DNA of 42,958 bases from Bacillota bacterium (GCA_018818645.1 JAHIRQ010000039.1:1-42958); one strand, 5' to 3'; positions 8,099 to 16,413 are shown, counted from the first letter of the stretch. Translations and numbers: made by a program. Notes: generated by a model not told the origin, from the sequence alone.

Positions 8099-9180
8099 AA
8101 AGAGTATATAATTTCTCAGCAGGACCAGCGATATTACCTGAGGATGTCTTAAAAGAGGCGGCAGCAGAAATGCTTGATTACCAAAATAGTGGTATGTCAG
8201 TGATGGAAATGAGTCATCGATCAAAAACATATCAAACCATTATTGATGATGCAGAAAGTGATTTAAGAAAGCTATTAAACATCCCAGAAAACTACAAGGT
8301 ATTATTTCTACAAGGTGGTGCAACTACCCAATTTTCAATGATTCCCATGAACTTAATGAAAAATAAAACTGCAGATTACATTATCTCAGGACATTGGGCT
8401 AAAAAGGCAGCAGAGGAAGCAGAAAAATATGGTAAGGTGAATCGAATTGCTTCATCTGAAGATAAGATGTTTTCCTATATTCCTGATGTTTCTAATCTTA
8501 AGATTACACCTGAAGCAGACTATGTGTTCATGTGTGACAACAATACCATTTATGGAACTAAGTTTTATGATTTACCAAATACTAAAGGTAAGGTTTTAGT
8601 TTCTGATGCATCCTCATGCTTTCTTTCTGAACCAATTGATGTCACTCAGTATGGAATCATTTTTGCTGGTGCTCAAAAAAATGTTGGACCAGCTGGAACT
8701 GTTATTGTTATTATTCGTGAAGATTTAATAACAAAAGATTTAGAAAATTATGTGCCAATTATGCTAAGATATGACATTCATGCTGAAAATCAATCCATGT
8801 ATAACACTCCTCCTACCTATGGAATATATCTATGTGGTAAGGTCTTTAAATGGTTGTTAAATTTAGGAGGATTAGAAGCTATTCATAAAATCAATATTCA
8901 TAAAGCGAACCTAATCTATGACTATTTAGATCAAAGTCAAATGTTTTTTGGTACAGTTGAAAAGAAATCTAGATCACTGATGAACGTTTGTTTCAAATCA
9001 ACATCTCCTGAATTAGATGAGAAATTTATCAAAGAAGCAAAAGCTTTAGGTTTTGATAATCTAAAGGGTCACCGTTCTGTAGGTGGGATGAGAGCATCCA
9101 TTTATAATGCAATGCCTACTGAAGGTATAGCAGCATTGGTTCATTTCATGAAGGATTTTGAAGAGAGAAATAGGGTTTAA
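8095..9180 (+). CDS. serC: Phosphoserine aminotransferase
   Basis: The 361-residue protein starts KRVYNFSAGPAILPEDVL, the standard SerC opening. It has FLQGGATTQF near 70, and the PLP lysine motif FAGAQKNVGPAG with Lys195. The C-terminus carries GHRSVGGMRASIYNA, another SerC hallmark. SerC transfers the amino group from glutamate to 3-phosphohydroxypyruvate, producing phosphoserine, the step after SerA. The track start at 8020 lies inside the upstream gene; AAAGGAG placed 7 nt before ATG 8095 is the real start, in an ATGA overlap with the DUF1015 gene. serA follows after 2 nt. Confidence 0.97.
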   Translation: MKRVYNFSAGPAILPEDVLKEAAAEMLDYQNSGMSVMEMSHRSKTYQTIIDDAESDLRKLLNIPENYKVLFLQGGATTQFSMIPMNLMKNKTADYIISGHWAKKAAEEAEKYGKVNRIASSEDKMFSYIPDVSNLKITPEADYVFMCDNNTIYGTKFYDLPNTKGKVLVSDASSCFLSEPIDVTQYGIIFAGAQKNVGPAGTVIVIIREDLITKDLENYVPIMLRYDIHAENQSMYNTPPTYGIYLCGKVFKWLLNLGGLEAIHKINIHKANLIYDYLDQSQMFFGTVEKKSRSLMNVCFKSTSPELDEKFIKEAKALGFDNLKGHRSVGGMRASIYNAMPTEGIAALVHFMKDFEERNRV

Positions 9181-9182
9181 TC

Positions 9183-10337
9183 ATGAGAAAAATACATTGC
9201 CTAAATCCTATATCAAAAGCTGGTCTAAATGTACTACCCACTCATTATGAACTATGCGCAGATATCAGTCAAGCAGATGCGGTATTAGTTAGAAGTGCTT
9301 CAATGCATGAAATAGAACTCAGTGATTCAGTTTTAGCTGTTGCAAGAGCAGGTGCAGGAGTCAATAACATACCTTTAGATGATTATGCAAAAAAGGGTGT
9401 TGTCTGCTTTAATACACCAGGGGCAAATGCAAATGCAGTTAAAGAATTATCGATTGCTGGCATGCTTCTAGCATCTAGAGATATAAAGGGTGGTATGAGC
9501 TGGATCGATGCTAATCAAGATACACCTGAGATTGCAAAAACCGTTGAAAAGGTTAAAGCACAATTTGGTGGTACTGAAATATTCAATAAAACCATAGGTA
9601 TTATCGGTCTTGGAGCGATTGGTATTATGCTTGCGAAAGCATGTCATGCACTTGGAATGAAGGTTTATGGAACCAAAAGAAATTTAGAATCTTTAAAAGA
9701 TGAAAATCTTCCAAAAGACATGATTTTAGTTCAAACAAAAGAAGAATTATATCCACATTGTGATTTTATTAGCTTAAACTTACCACTATCTCCTGACACA
9801 AAGCAGATGATCAATAAAGAAGCTTTCAATCAAATGAAAGATGGAGTTATTATCATCAACTTTGCAAGAGATGCTTTAGTAAATGACAACGATTTAAAAG
9901 ATGCAATTGCATCCAAAAAAGTAAGGAAATATGTAACTGATTTTCCAAATGATGTTACAGCGAAGATGGATGGAGTTATCGCTATTCCTCATCTTGGTGC
10001 GTCGACTGAAGAAGCTGAAGAAAATTGTGCCTTCATGGCAGCTAACCAAATCGTTGATTTTATTGAAAATGGAAATATCGTAAATTCCGTTAACTTTCCA
10101 GATTTAAGTGTCGGAAGTAAAAAGGGTAGTCAAAGAGTAACCATTTTATATGATGCAAAAATAGATTTGCATGATAAACTTCATCCCTATTTTGCCAAAA
10201 AAGATGTAATGCAATGTATGGATCGAAAAAACTTAAAATATGGATATACCATTGTCGACCTACGTGATGAACTCACTAAAGAAATGATGGAATCCATTCA
10301 AAATATGGATGGTATTATTCGAATTCGTGTTATATAA
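9183..10337 (+). CDS. serA: D-3-phosphoglycerate dehydrogenase
   Basis: The 384-residue protein oxidises 3-phosphoglycerate to 3-phosphohydroxypyruvate, the entry to serine synthesis. It shows ARAGAGVNNIPLDD near 57, the Rossmann motif GLGAIG near 141, the substrate Arg in NFARDALVND, and the catalytic His in IPHLGAST. The C-terminal 65 residues (from RVTILYDAKID) have the size and pattern of a small ACT-like regulatory domain, as in short Firmicutes SerA. The usual acid before the His motif appears as FPND rather than a Glu-Pro pair. serB is not present in the window, so the phosphatase step must be encoded elsewhere. A strong hairpin ends the operon. Confidence 0.95.
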   Translation: MRKIHCLNPISKAGLNVLPTHYELCADISQADAVLVRSASMHEIELSDSVLAVARAGAGVNNIPLDDYAKKGVVCFNTPGANANAVKELSIAGMLLASRDIKGGMSWIDANQDTPEIAKTVEKVKAQFGGTEIFNKTIGIIGLGAIGIMLAKACHALGMKVYGTKRNLESLKDENLPKDMILVQTKEELYPHCDFISLNLPLSPDTKQMINKEAFNQMKDGVIIINFARDALVNDNDLKDAIASKKVRKYVTDFPNDVTAKMDGVIAIPHLGASTEEAEENCAFMAANQIVDFIENGNIVNSVNFPDLSVGSKKGSQRVTILYDAKIDLHDKLHPYFAKKDVMQCMDRKNLKYGYTIVDLRDELTKEMMESIQNMDGIIRIRVI

Positions 10338-10384
10338 AAAATGGTTTCACGATTTTGCTTTTGTAAAATCGTGACCATTTTCTT
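10337..10384 (+). terminator. Strong terminator after serA
   Basis: AAAATGGT-tt-CACGATTTT pairs with AAAATCGTG-ACCATTTT, a 17-bp stem with one 2-nt bulge, followed by TCTTT. Confidence 0.85.
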
Positions 10385-10405
10385 TAATGAAAATCAAAAT
10401 CATTG

Positions 10406-10411
10406 TATAAT
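10406..10411 (+). promoter_or_regulatory. Candidate -10 element of the membrane protein/degV transcript
   Basis: TATAAT lies 30 nt before the start codon at 10441. The matching -35 (TTTAAT at 17 bp) is poor. Confidence 0.4.
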
Positions 10412-10440
10412 AAACATAAGTTATGTATTTTGGAGGTATT

Positions 10441-10767
10441 ATGAACTCGAATTTCCTCCCTAAAACAAAATATAGCATATTATCAACGATGCTGATTGGA
10501 GTCTGCATACTTTATTTAATGCTTATTGCTTTTCTAGATGAGATTTACGTGAATCTTGACTTTCTTGTGCGGTGGTTTTATATATCGCTTTCAATTATGA
10601 TTGGTGTAGGATGGATATCATCATTTATCGGGACAATAATTGGGTTATATACAATCATTTGGAAAAGAGAGTTCACACTGATTCATCTGATGTGTATGTT
10701 CATTGGTATCACATTTACGATTACTGGAATTAAAGAGTTGTTCTTTAACTTTGACATGTACTTTTAA
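10441..10767 (+). CDS. Small membrane protein, unknown function
   Basis: The 108-residue product has three predicted membrane segments: around residues 13-32 (ILSTMLIGVCILYLMLIAFL), 38-66, and 76-95. Only short charged loops join them. I recognise no family. TGGAGG placed 5 nt before ATG 10441 sets the start; the track start at 10423 lies upstream of the ribosome site. degV follows after 22 nt with no terminator, so the two are likely co-transcribed. Confidence 0.7.
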   Translation: MNSNFLPKTKYSILSTMLIGVCILYLMLIAFLDEIYVNLDFLVRWFYISLSIMIGVGWISSFIGTIIGLYTIIWKREFTLIHLMCMFIGITFTITGIKELFFNFDMYF

Positions 10768-10789
10768 TCAAAAAAACGGAGGGTATATT

Positions 10790-11653
10790 ATGATTTTTGT
10801 CACAGATTCTTGTTCAGATTTACCAAATGATTTTGTTTTAGCAATGGATTTAAAAATTGTACCACTATCAGTAGAAATTGAAGGTAAATCTTACCTACAT
10901 TACCCAGATGAAAGAGAATTAAAAATTAAAGATTTTTATCAAATGCTAAGAAACAAAAAAATCGCGAAAACATCCTTAGTCAATGTAGGAACTTTTCTAG
11001 AGTTTTTTGAGCCTTATGCCAAATCTGGGGAAGAAGTTCTTTATATCGCATTTTCATCCGCACTCAGTGGAACCTATCAATCGTCTTTGGTTGCCTCAGA
11101 GGAATTGAAGGAACAATATCCAAATTCAAACATTCATGTCGTTGATACACTTGCTGCATCGATGGGACAAGGTCTTTTGATTTGGTATGCAGATCAAATG
11201 AGAAAAAAAGGTTCAACGATAGAAGAGATTAAAAAATGGTTAAATGATAATAAACTAAAGCTTTGTCACCTATTTACTGTGGATGATCTAGGCACTTTAA
11301 AGCGTGGTGGACGCTTAAGTGATACACAAGCATTCCTTGGTTCACTCTTGAAGATTAAACCAATCCTTCATGTATCAGATGAAGGTAAGTTAGTACCTCT
11401 CAAAAAAGCTCGTGGAAGAGAATTTTCGTTAGAATCTATGGTTGAATTAGTGAAAGAAAAAATCACTGAACCAGAAAAACAGACACTATTTATTTCACAT
11501 GGTGATTGTTTAGAGGAAGCTAAAAAAGTTGGGACACTGATTCAAGAAAAATATAAGGTTAAAGAAATTATATACAATACCATTGGACCAGTTATTGGTG
11601 CACATTCAGGACCAGGAACGATTGCAGTTTTCTTTATGGGAAACAAAAGATAA
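10790..11653 (+). CDS. DegV family fatty-acid-binding protein
   Basis: The 287-residue protein shows the DegV/FakB layout: FVTDSCSDLP at the N-terminus, the fatty-acid carboxylate-binding region IAFSSALSGTYQSS near residue 85-98, VDTLAASMGQGLL, and the mid-protein FTVDDLGTLKRGGRLS. The C-terminus NTIGPVIGAHSGPGTIAVFF is also typical. FakB proteins present fatty acids to the kinase FakA, which makes acyl-phosphate for phospholipid synthesis. No fakA is in the window, so whether this copy feeds such a kinase is open. The track start at 10703 is inside the previous gene; ACGGAGGG before ATG 10790 sets the start. Confidence 0.92.
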   Translation: MIFVTDSCSDLPNDFVLAMDLKIVPLSVEIEGKSYLHYPDERELKIKDFYQMLRNKKIAKTSLVNVGTFLEFFEPYAKSGEEVLYIAFSSALSGTYQSSLVASEELKEQYPNSNIHVVDTLAASMGQGLLIWYADQMRKKGSTIEEIKKWLNDNKLKLCHLFTVDDLGTLKRGGRLSDTQAFLGSLLKIKPILHVSDEGKLVPLKKARGREFSLESMVELVKEKITEPEKQTLFISHGDCLEEAKKVGTLIQEKYKVKEIIYNTIGPVIGAHSGPGTIAVFFMGNKR

Positions 11654-11677
11654 AAAAAGGACTCAGTCCTTTTTTCT
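11653..11677. terminator. Terminator between degV and the GH105-type gene
   Basis: AAAAAGGACT and AGTCCTTTTT pair around one central base or a 3-nt loop, with T residues on one side and A residues on the other. It can serve both converging genes. Confidence 0.8.
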
Positions 11678-11688
11678 TTAGTATCATA

Positions 11689-12825
11689 TTATTTTTTACT
11701 TGTCTTTATGACTTCTGTGTAAGCCATAATGAGAGGTCCTACCCCTTTTGCATCGTTTTCTACGATAGGTTCTGATATATAATACTCGAATGTTCCATCG
11801 CGTCTTAGATTATGCTCTGGTCCAAGACCTGCAACTAGACAAATGCCACCAAGATTTAAATCACCATTTTTTTCAGTTAGATATTTTTTTGTTATTCCAT
11901 CAAATATTTCTAGTCCAATACGCTCATAGGAAGAGTCAAGTAAACCGAGTCTAGTTCCTTTAAGAATTGCGTAACTAACAAGTGCACTACCAGATGCTTC
12001 TAGATAGTTTTCTGATCTATTTCCTAAATCGACGACTTGATAGAAAAGCTTGGATTCTTGATCTTGATATTGGAGAAGTCCATTTATAATCTCTTGAAGC
12101 AGTGGGGAGAAGAATTCTTTTTTAGCTGCGTCATCTTTCATATAGCTTGCTACATCTACGATTGCTACAACAAACCATCCAATTGCTCTTAACCAAAAGT
12201 TTTTAGATAAACCTGTTTCTTTATTTGCCCAAAATATTGTTCTTTTAGAATCATATCCATGATAATAAAGTTTTTTATCTTCGTTAAACATGAATTTTCT
12301 AACATTGTTGAATTGGTTGATGATATCGTCGTAATTCTTTTTGTGATTGAGTTCTGTTTCATATCTTGTGTAAAAGGGCTGTGCCATAAAGAGTCCATCT
12401 AACCAAACCTGGTTTGGATAGATTTTTTTATGCCAAAAATTACCATCATCAGTTCTTGGTTGTGTTTGGATATGGGTATAGGTAAATTCAATAGCTTTTA
12501 AATATTTCTCATCCTTTGTTATATTGTACAAATCAAATAGAACTCTACTTTCGCATATATCATCGACATTATAATTGTTGATATCATATCCTCGAATTGT
12601 ACCATCTTCAAAAACATAATAATCTAGAAATTGATGGACAAAATCGATATATTTTGAATCATTAGTTTCTTTATAAAGTTCAATTAATGAGGTCATCATA
12701 CACCCATCTATATAGTTCCAATGGGGTTCCTTTCCTGCTTTAATGGATTCAATATTCCAAATGGGTTCTTGAGGAGTAGAAAAAGTAATCAGTTTATGGA
12801 TAAAGCGGTCAATAAGTATATTCAA
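11689..12825 (-). CDS. Glycoside hydrolase family 88/105-type protein (unsaturated glycuronyl hydrolase-like), TTG start
   Basis: The product has 378 residues from the TTG start and reads as an alpha6/alpha6-barrel: HWNYIDGCMMTSLIELY near 35, YNVDDICESRVLFDLY, QVWLDGLFMAQPFY and SKNFWLRAIGWFVVAIVD. The pattern VWLDGLFM...P with a later W-x-R-x-x-G-W is characteristic of YteR/GH105 hydrolases, which remove unsaturated uronic acid from rhamnogalacturonan fragments. There is no signal peptide, so it acts on imported oligosaccharides. The track ATG at 12858 has no ribosome site, and its codons 2-3 are the TATAAT of a good promoter. AGGAGG lies 8 nt before TTG 12825, which is therefore the start. 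No transporter or other pectin gene is adjacent. Confidence 0.85.
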   Translation of the reverse strand: MNILIDRFIHKLITFSTPQEPIWNIESIKAGKEPHWNYIDGCMMTSLIELYKETNDSKYIDFVHQFLDYYVFEDGTIRGYDINNYNVDDICESRVLFDLYNITKDEKYLKAIEFTYTHIQTQPRTDDGNFWHKKIYPNQVWLDGLFMAQPFYTRYETELNHKKNYDDIINQFNNVRKFMFNEDKKLYYHGYDSKRTIFWANKETGLSKNFWLRAIGWFVVAIVDVASYMKDDAAKKEFFSPLLQEIINGLLQYQDQESKLFYQVVDLGNRSENYLEASGSALVSYAILKGTRLGLLDSSYERIGLEIFDGITKKYLTEKNGDLNLGGICLVAGLGPEHNLRRDGTFEYYISEPIVENDAKGVGPLIMAYTEVIKTSKK

Positions 12826-12849
12826 GGATAAAACCTCCTGTCCAAAATG

Positions 12850-12878
12850 ATTATACATGAAATAATTATGATATTCAA
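12850..12878 (-). promoter_or_regulatory. Promoter of the GH105-type gene
   Basis: On the minus strand TTGAAT (12878-12873) and TATAAT (12855-12850) are separated by 17 bp. Transcription would start near 12843, after the ATG chosen by the ORF track. Confidence 0.7.
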
Positions 12879-13052
12879 TTCAATTCTTGCGAGACTACTG
12901 TTTGCTGATGATGAATTCAATTTGAAACGATTGGTTCACTATTTGTTATATCTAAACAATGCGTACGTTTTCAAGCTAAAATCCACTTTAAAGAGAAGCA
13001 TGCTAGGAAGCTAAAACAAGTCTACATGCTAAACTATATGTGAGGTGTAATG

Positions 13053-13646
13053 ATGAATAAATATGAAAAAAGAAAATATAATGTGTTCGAACACATTCCA
13101 ATAGTCTATCGAGCTGCTTTAGGCTTTCTAACACTGAAGAGTTTAAAAAAGAAGAAAGCAATGAACTTCAAACTCAAAGAAAGAATCATGCTTGCTGTTA
13201 CCGAAGTCAATGGTTGTGTGCTCTGTTCTTATGTACATACAAAATTAGCTTTGAATGGTGGAATGACAGATATTGAAATCAAAGAATTACTTGCAGGAGA
13301 TTTAGAAAATGTTCCAGCTGAGGAAAGTATAGCAGTCCTTTTTGCTAAAGATTATGCATTTAATAAAGAGAAAATAGATCCGGAGTTTTACAATAAGCTA
13401 ATTGAGAAGTATGGAAAGTATAAAGCAAAGGCTATTTTATCTGCTTGTGAAGTCATCACAATGACCAATTCGATGGGAATATCCTTAGGCTTGCTTAAAG
13501 AGACTTTAACGTTTAAACACGTTAAAAAGAGTAATATCTTAAATGAGATTTTAATTCCTCTTTTGACAATGATACTCTACCCAATCTTTTTATTACTAGG
13601 ATTATTCATCCTACCATTTAGATTGCATAAACTTAAAAAAAGCTAA
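13053..13646 (+). CDS. Carboxymuconolactone decarboxylase/AhpD-like protein with C-terminal membrane anchor
   Basis: The 197-residue protein contains the AhpD-type redox motif GCVLCSYVHT near residue 50, a CxxC followed by His, in the helical CMD fold, with SACEVITMTNSMG later. AhpD-like proteins are thiol peroxidase partners or disulfide reductants. The last 35 residues form a hydrophobic stretch (ILIPLLTMILYPIFLLLGLF) ending in basic residues, a tail anchor unusual for this family and suggesting work at the inner face of the membrane. GAGGTG lies just before two adjacent ATGs (13050 and 13053); the second has better spacing. No peroxiredoxin gene is adjacent. Confidence 0.82.
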   Translation: MNKYEKRKYNVFEHIPIVYRAALGFLTLKSLKKKKAMNFKLKERIMLAVTEVNGCVLCSYVHTKLALNGGMTDIEIKELLAGDLENVPAEESIAVLFAKDYAFNKEKIDPEFYNKLIEKYGKYKAKAILSACEVITMTNSMGISLGLLKETLTFKHVKKSNILNEILIPLLTMILYPIFLLLGLFILPFRLHKLKKS

Positions 13647-13650
13647 CAAA

Positions 13651-13679
13651 AAGACTTCCGCAGAAGTCTTATTTTTTTT
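13651..13679. terminator. Terminator between the AhpD-like gene and ggt
   Basis: AAGACTTC-CGCA-GAAGTCTT is a perfect 8-bp stem followed by A and a run of T. It lies between convergent genes. Confidence 0.82.
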
Positions 13680-15276
13680 AGTAGGATGCGATTGTACCAT
13701 CAGCTCTTTTTTCTGTACCACCAGTATAAACTCCAGTTATAGGATTTCTTAAAATGATTTGTCCTCTACCGAAGGTTCCTCTATTTGGCTCAACAACGAT
13801 TTCATGACCTTTCTTGATTAAGCCTTGAACTATCTTATGAGGTATTTCGGGTTCGACTAAAACTTTTTTGCCCTCAATCCATTGCCATCTTGGTGCATCT
13901 AATGCTTCTTGAGGATCTAATCCGAAATCAAGCATATTCATAATGACCTGCAAGTGACCTTGTGGCTGCATAAAACCACCCATTACACCAAATGGTCCAA
14001 TGGCTTCTCTACCTTTAGTTAAAAAGCCTGGAATGATGGTGTGAAATGGTTTTTTATTGGGTGCGAGTGCATTGACTGAAGTAGAATCTAGTGAAAAATT
14101 ATGTCCTCGATTGTGTAATGCTATTCCTGTATGAGGAACGACAAGTCCGGATCCAAATCCCATGTAGTTACTTTGAATCATTGAGACCATATTACCATCT
14201 TCATCAGCGGTTGCTAAATAAACAGTGCCACTACCAATCGGTTTTCCACATTTAGGATCCATTGCATCCTTAGTGATTTCTTTAGATCGTTTCCAAGCAT
14301 AGGTTTTAGAGAGTAAAGATTGAGTCGATGTTTTCATATTTTTGATATCACCAACATATTGAAAACCATCTGCAAATGCAAGCTTTAATGCTTCAATTTG
14401 TGTATGATAAGTAGAAATCAATTCTTTATCCTTGAAAGAAAAGTTCTCAGCAATATTTAAAGCCATTAAGGCAACGATACCCTGCCCATTGGGTGGAATT
14501 TCCCATACGTTATATCCTCTATAGCTACTAGAAATAGGTTCGACCCATTCAGGCTTAAAGGATTCTAAATCGGATTTTCTAATAAAGCCATCATATTTTT
14601 TCGAATATGCATCAATTTCATCAGCGATTCGACCTCTATAAAATGATTGGCCAATAGTTTCACCAATTTCTTCAAGTGTATAAGCGTGGTCTTTGAAAGT
14701 CCAAATATCACCTGCTTTTGGTATGGATAAATCTTTAGTAAACGTATCGAACCAATATTGAAACATCTCATGTTTAAATTGTTTTTGATAGATTTGATTT
14801 GCAGCTTTCCAATAATATGCAACGGTTTTTGAAACTGCAAATCCATTTCTTGCATAATCGATTGCTGGCTTTAAGCAATCCTTTAAGGATAGTTTTCCAA
14901 ATCTTCTAGACATTTCAGCCCAACCTGCAACTGCACCTGGAACAGTAATTGGAATAAATCCATATTTAGGTATTTCCTTAACTCCTCTTTTCTTGAGTTC
15001 AGAAAGTGAGAGTAGATTTGGTGCATGACCACTTGAGTTTAATCCATGAAGCTTATGGTTATGCCAGATCAATGCAAAATTATCGCCACCAATTCCATTT
15101 GATGTCGGTTCAGTTACTGTTAAGCAAGCAGCAACAGCAATTGCAGCATCAATGGCATTACCACCCTTTTTTAGGATATCTAGTCCTGCTTGCGCTGCTT
15201 GAGGTTCAGAGGTAGCTATCATTCCATGTTTGGCGTAGATTACATTTCGAATTGATGTATAATTTTGTTTTTCCAT
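13678..15276 (-). CDS. ggt: Gamma-glutamyltransferase family protein
   Basis: The 532-residue protein belongs to the Ntn-hydrolase GGT family. It starts HGMIATSEPQAAQAGLDILKKGGNAIDAA, has the TSNGIGGD motif at 58-65, and shows the autocleavage site GSG-TVYLATADEDGN with Thr351 as predicted nucleophile and new N-terminus of the small subunit. NYMGFGSGLV and the C-terminal GTFGRGQ...TGGTEKRADG are typical. GGTs hydrolyse or transfer gamma-glutamyl groups, for example from glutathione. No signal peptide is present, so a cytosolic enzyme is expected; cephalosporin-acylase-like members look similar, leaving the substrate open. AAAGGATG before the ATG supports the start. Confidence 0.9.
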   Translation of the reverse strand: MEKQNYTSIRNVIYAKHGMIATSEPQAAQAGLDILKKGGNAIDAAIAVAACLTVTEPTSNGIGGDNFALIWHNHKLHGLNSSGHAPNLLSLSELKKRGVKEIPKYGFIPITVPGAVAGWAEMSRRFGKLSLKDCLKPAIDYARNGFAVSKTVAYYWKAANQIYQKQFKHEMFQYWFDTFTKDLSIPKAGDIWTFKDHAYTLEEIGETIGQSFYRGRIADEIDAYSKKYDGFIRKSDLESFKPEWVEPISSSYRGYNVWEIPPNGQGIVALMALNIAENFSFKDKELISTYHTQIEALKLAFADGFQYVGDIKNMKTSTQSLLSKTYAWKRSKEITKDAMDPKCGKPIGSGTVYLATADEDGNMVSMIQSNYMGFGSGLVVPHTGIALHNRGHNFSLDSTSVNALAPNKKPFHTIIPGFLTKGREAIGPFGVMGGFMQPQGHLQVIMNMLDFGLDPQEALDAPRWQWIEGKKVLVEPEIPHKIVQGLIKKGHEIVVEPNRGTFGRGQIILRNPITGVYTGGTEKRADGTIASY

Positions 15277-15345
15277 ATCGACACATCCTTTAAAGTATTA
15301 CCTATATTTTACCATTTAGAATGTAAAAAATATAATAAGCTTACA

Positions 15346-15621
15346 TTATTTCTTATTTCTTTGACTAGCTCGAACTGCTAAAATGATTATTCCAGCAATG
15401 ATACCAGTAAAAATAGAAAGTATTCCAAAGAGCATATAGATGACATCAAGAAAGCCACCACCAGTATCTACACTTTGTGAAAGTAGAATCATTAATAAAC
15501 CGAATAAAACAAAAACTAAAGTTGGTAATAAGTATTTTTTGTTTGACTTTATCAAATAGTAAAATAAAAATACTGAAAGTAAAGAACCGAAAATAAGTAA
15601 TAGAATCATTAAAGTGTCCAT
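15346..15621 (-). CDS. Small three-segment membrane protein, possibly YesK-like
   Basis: The 91-residue product has three hydrophobic segments (about 3-23, 30-48 and 58-84) split by the short charged linker KSNKK, and ends in basic residues. Size and pattern recall the YesK-like family of Bacillus, but I am not certain of that match. TGGAGG placed 8 nt before the ATG sets the start, and the overlapping track ORF 15446-15637 is a shadow. It has a strong promoter of its own, whose -35 lies inside a perfect TTTGA-N3-TCAAA palindrome. Confidence 0.7.
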   Translation of the reverse strand: MDTLMILLLIFGSLLSVFLFYYLIKSNKKYLLPTLVFVLFGLLMILLSQSVDTGGGFLDVIYMLFGILSIFTGIIAGIIILAVRASQRNKK

Positions 15622-15646
15622 AAGAAATAACCTCCATTTAAATATG

Positions 15647-15674
15647 ATTATAGTTCTTTTACTTTGAAAGTCAA
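15647..15674 (-). promoter_or_regulatory. Promoter of the yesK-like gene
   Basis: On the minus strand TTGACT (15674-15669) and TATAAT (15652-15647) are 16 bp apart. The gene starts about 25 nt beyond the -10. Confidence 0.7.
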
Positions 15675-15675
15675 A
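15663..15675. promoter_or_regulatory. Candidate FabT-like operator in a divergent promoter region
   Basis: TTTGAAAGTCAAA is a perfect TTTGA-N3-TCAAA. It covers the -35 of the leftward yesK-like promoter and the possible -35 (TTGAAA) of a rightward promoter for the glycosylase-gnd-zwf operon, so one bound protein could affect both. Confidence 0.45.
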
Positions 15676-15691
15676 TAAAATAGAGTAAAAT
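15664..15691 (+). promoter_or_regulatory. Candidate promoter of the glycosylase-gnd-zwf operon
   Basis: TTGAAA and TAAAAT are separated by 16 bp. A second -10-like TATAAT lies at 15746-15751, nearer the first gene but with no good -35, so which one is used is unclear. Confidence 0.4.
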
Positions 15692-15773
15692 AGTTTTAAG
15701 TCATTATTAAGATTGAATCATTCAACTTTTCTTATTTGTACATGATATAATTATCATGATGAAAGAGGTTTAT

Positions 15774-16391
15774 ATGAAAGTCATCAAATATCATCAAAAT
15801 TCAGATGCTGTTCGCTATCTAATCAAAAAGGATCCGATACTAGAAAAACTATTTGCTAGAAAAGAAGAGATCAGCGTTCCAATTGAGGAGAACTATTTTC
15901 AGTCCCTTGCTGGTGTAATTATCGCTCAGCAGTTGTCATCTAAGGTAGCAGCTGTTATTTATAAGAGACTATTAATACTTTTCTTGGATGAAATCACACC
16001 AGAAAAAATTAAAAGTGCAGATGAGGTTGAGCTGAGAGGGATTGGACTTTCCTATCCAAAAATAAAGTACCTAAAGTCTTTAGCTGAATGTGTGATATCA
16101 AAGACTGTTGACCTTTCGGATTTAGATCATCTATCCAATGAAAAGATTATTGAGATGCTCGTTCAAATTAAAGGAATTGGCGTTTGGAGCGCGCAAATGT
16201 TTTTAATGTTTTCATTAGGTAGAGAAGATGTATTTTCAGTTCTAGATTTAGGATTAAGGAATGCAGTCAAAAAAGTATATGAATTACCAGATTTAACCAA
16301 TCAAGAGATTGAGGAAATTAGTTTAAATTGGAGTCCTTATCGCTCCATTGTTGCTCATTTTTTATGGCATGCTTGGGATAATCAATCTTAA
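15774..16391 (+). CDS. DNA-3-methyladenine glycosylase II-like (HhH-GPD) protein
   Basis: The 205-residue protein has the HhH-GPD fold of AlkA-type base excision enzymes. IIAQQLSSKVAAVI near residue 47 is the conserved helix after the N-terminal part; GIGLSYPKIKYLKSLA precedes the helix-hairpin-helix LVQIKGIGVWSAQMFL; and the catalytic Asp lies in DVFSVLDLGLRNAV. Such enzymes cut alkylated bases from DNA. It lacks the N-terminal domain of E. coli AlkA, as many Firmicutes members do. GAAAGAGG before ATG 15774 sets the start, rather than ATG 15756. It opens an operon of sugar-phosphate dehydrogenases, an odd partner for a repair enzyme. Confidence 0.88.
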   Translation: MKVIKYHQNSDAVRYLIKKDPILEKLFARKEEISVPIEENYFQSLAGVIIAQQLSSKVAAVIYKRLLILFLDEITPEKIKSADEVELRGIGLSYPKIKYLKSLAECVISKTVDLSDLDHLSNEKIIEMLVQIKGIGVWSAQMFLMFSLGREDVFSVLDLGLRNAVKKVYELPDLTNQEIEEISLNWSPYRSIVAHFLWHAWDNQS

Positions 16392-16413
16392 ATATTTAAA
16401 GGAGAAAAAAACA

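Noticed and set aside
15446-15637. Minus-strand ORF of 63 residues overlapping the yesK-like gene
   Set aside because: It begins in the ribosome site of the yesK-like gene and is a frame shadow.
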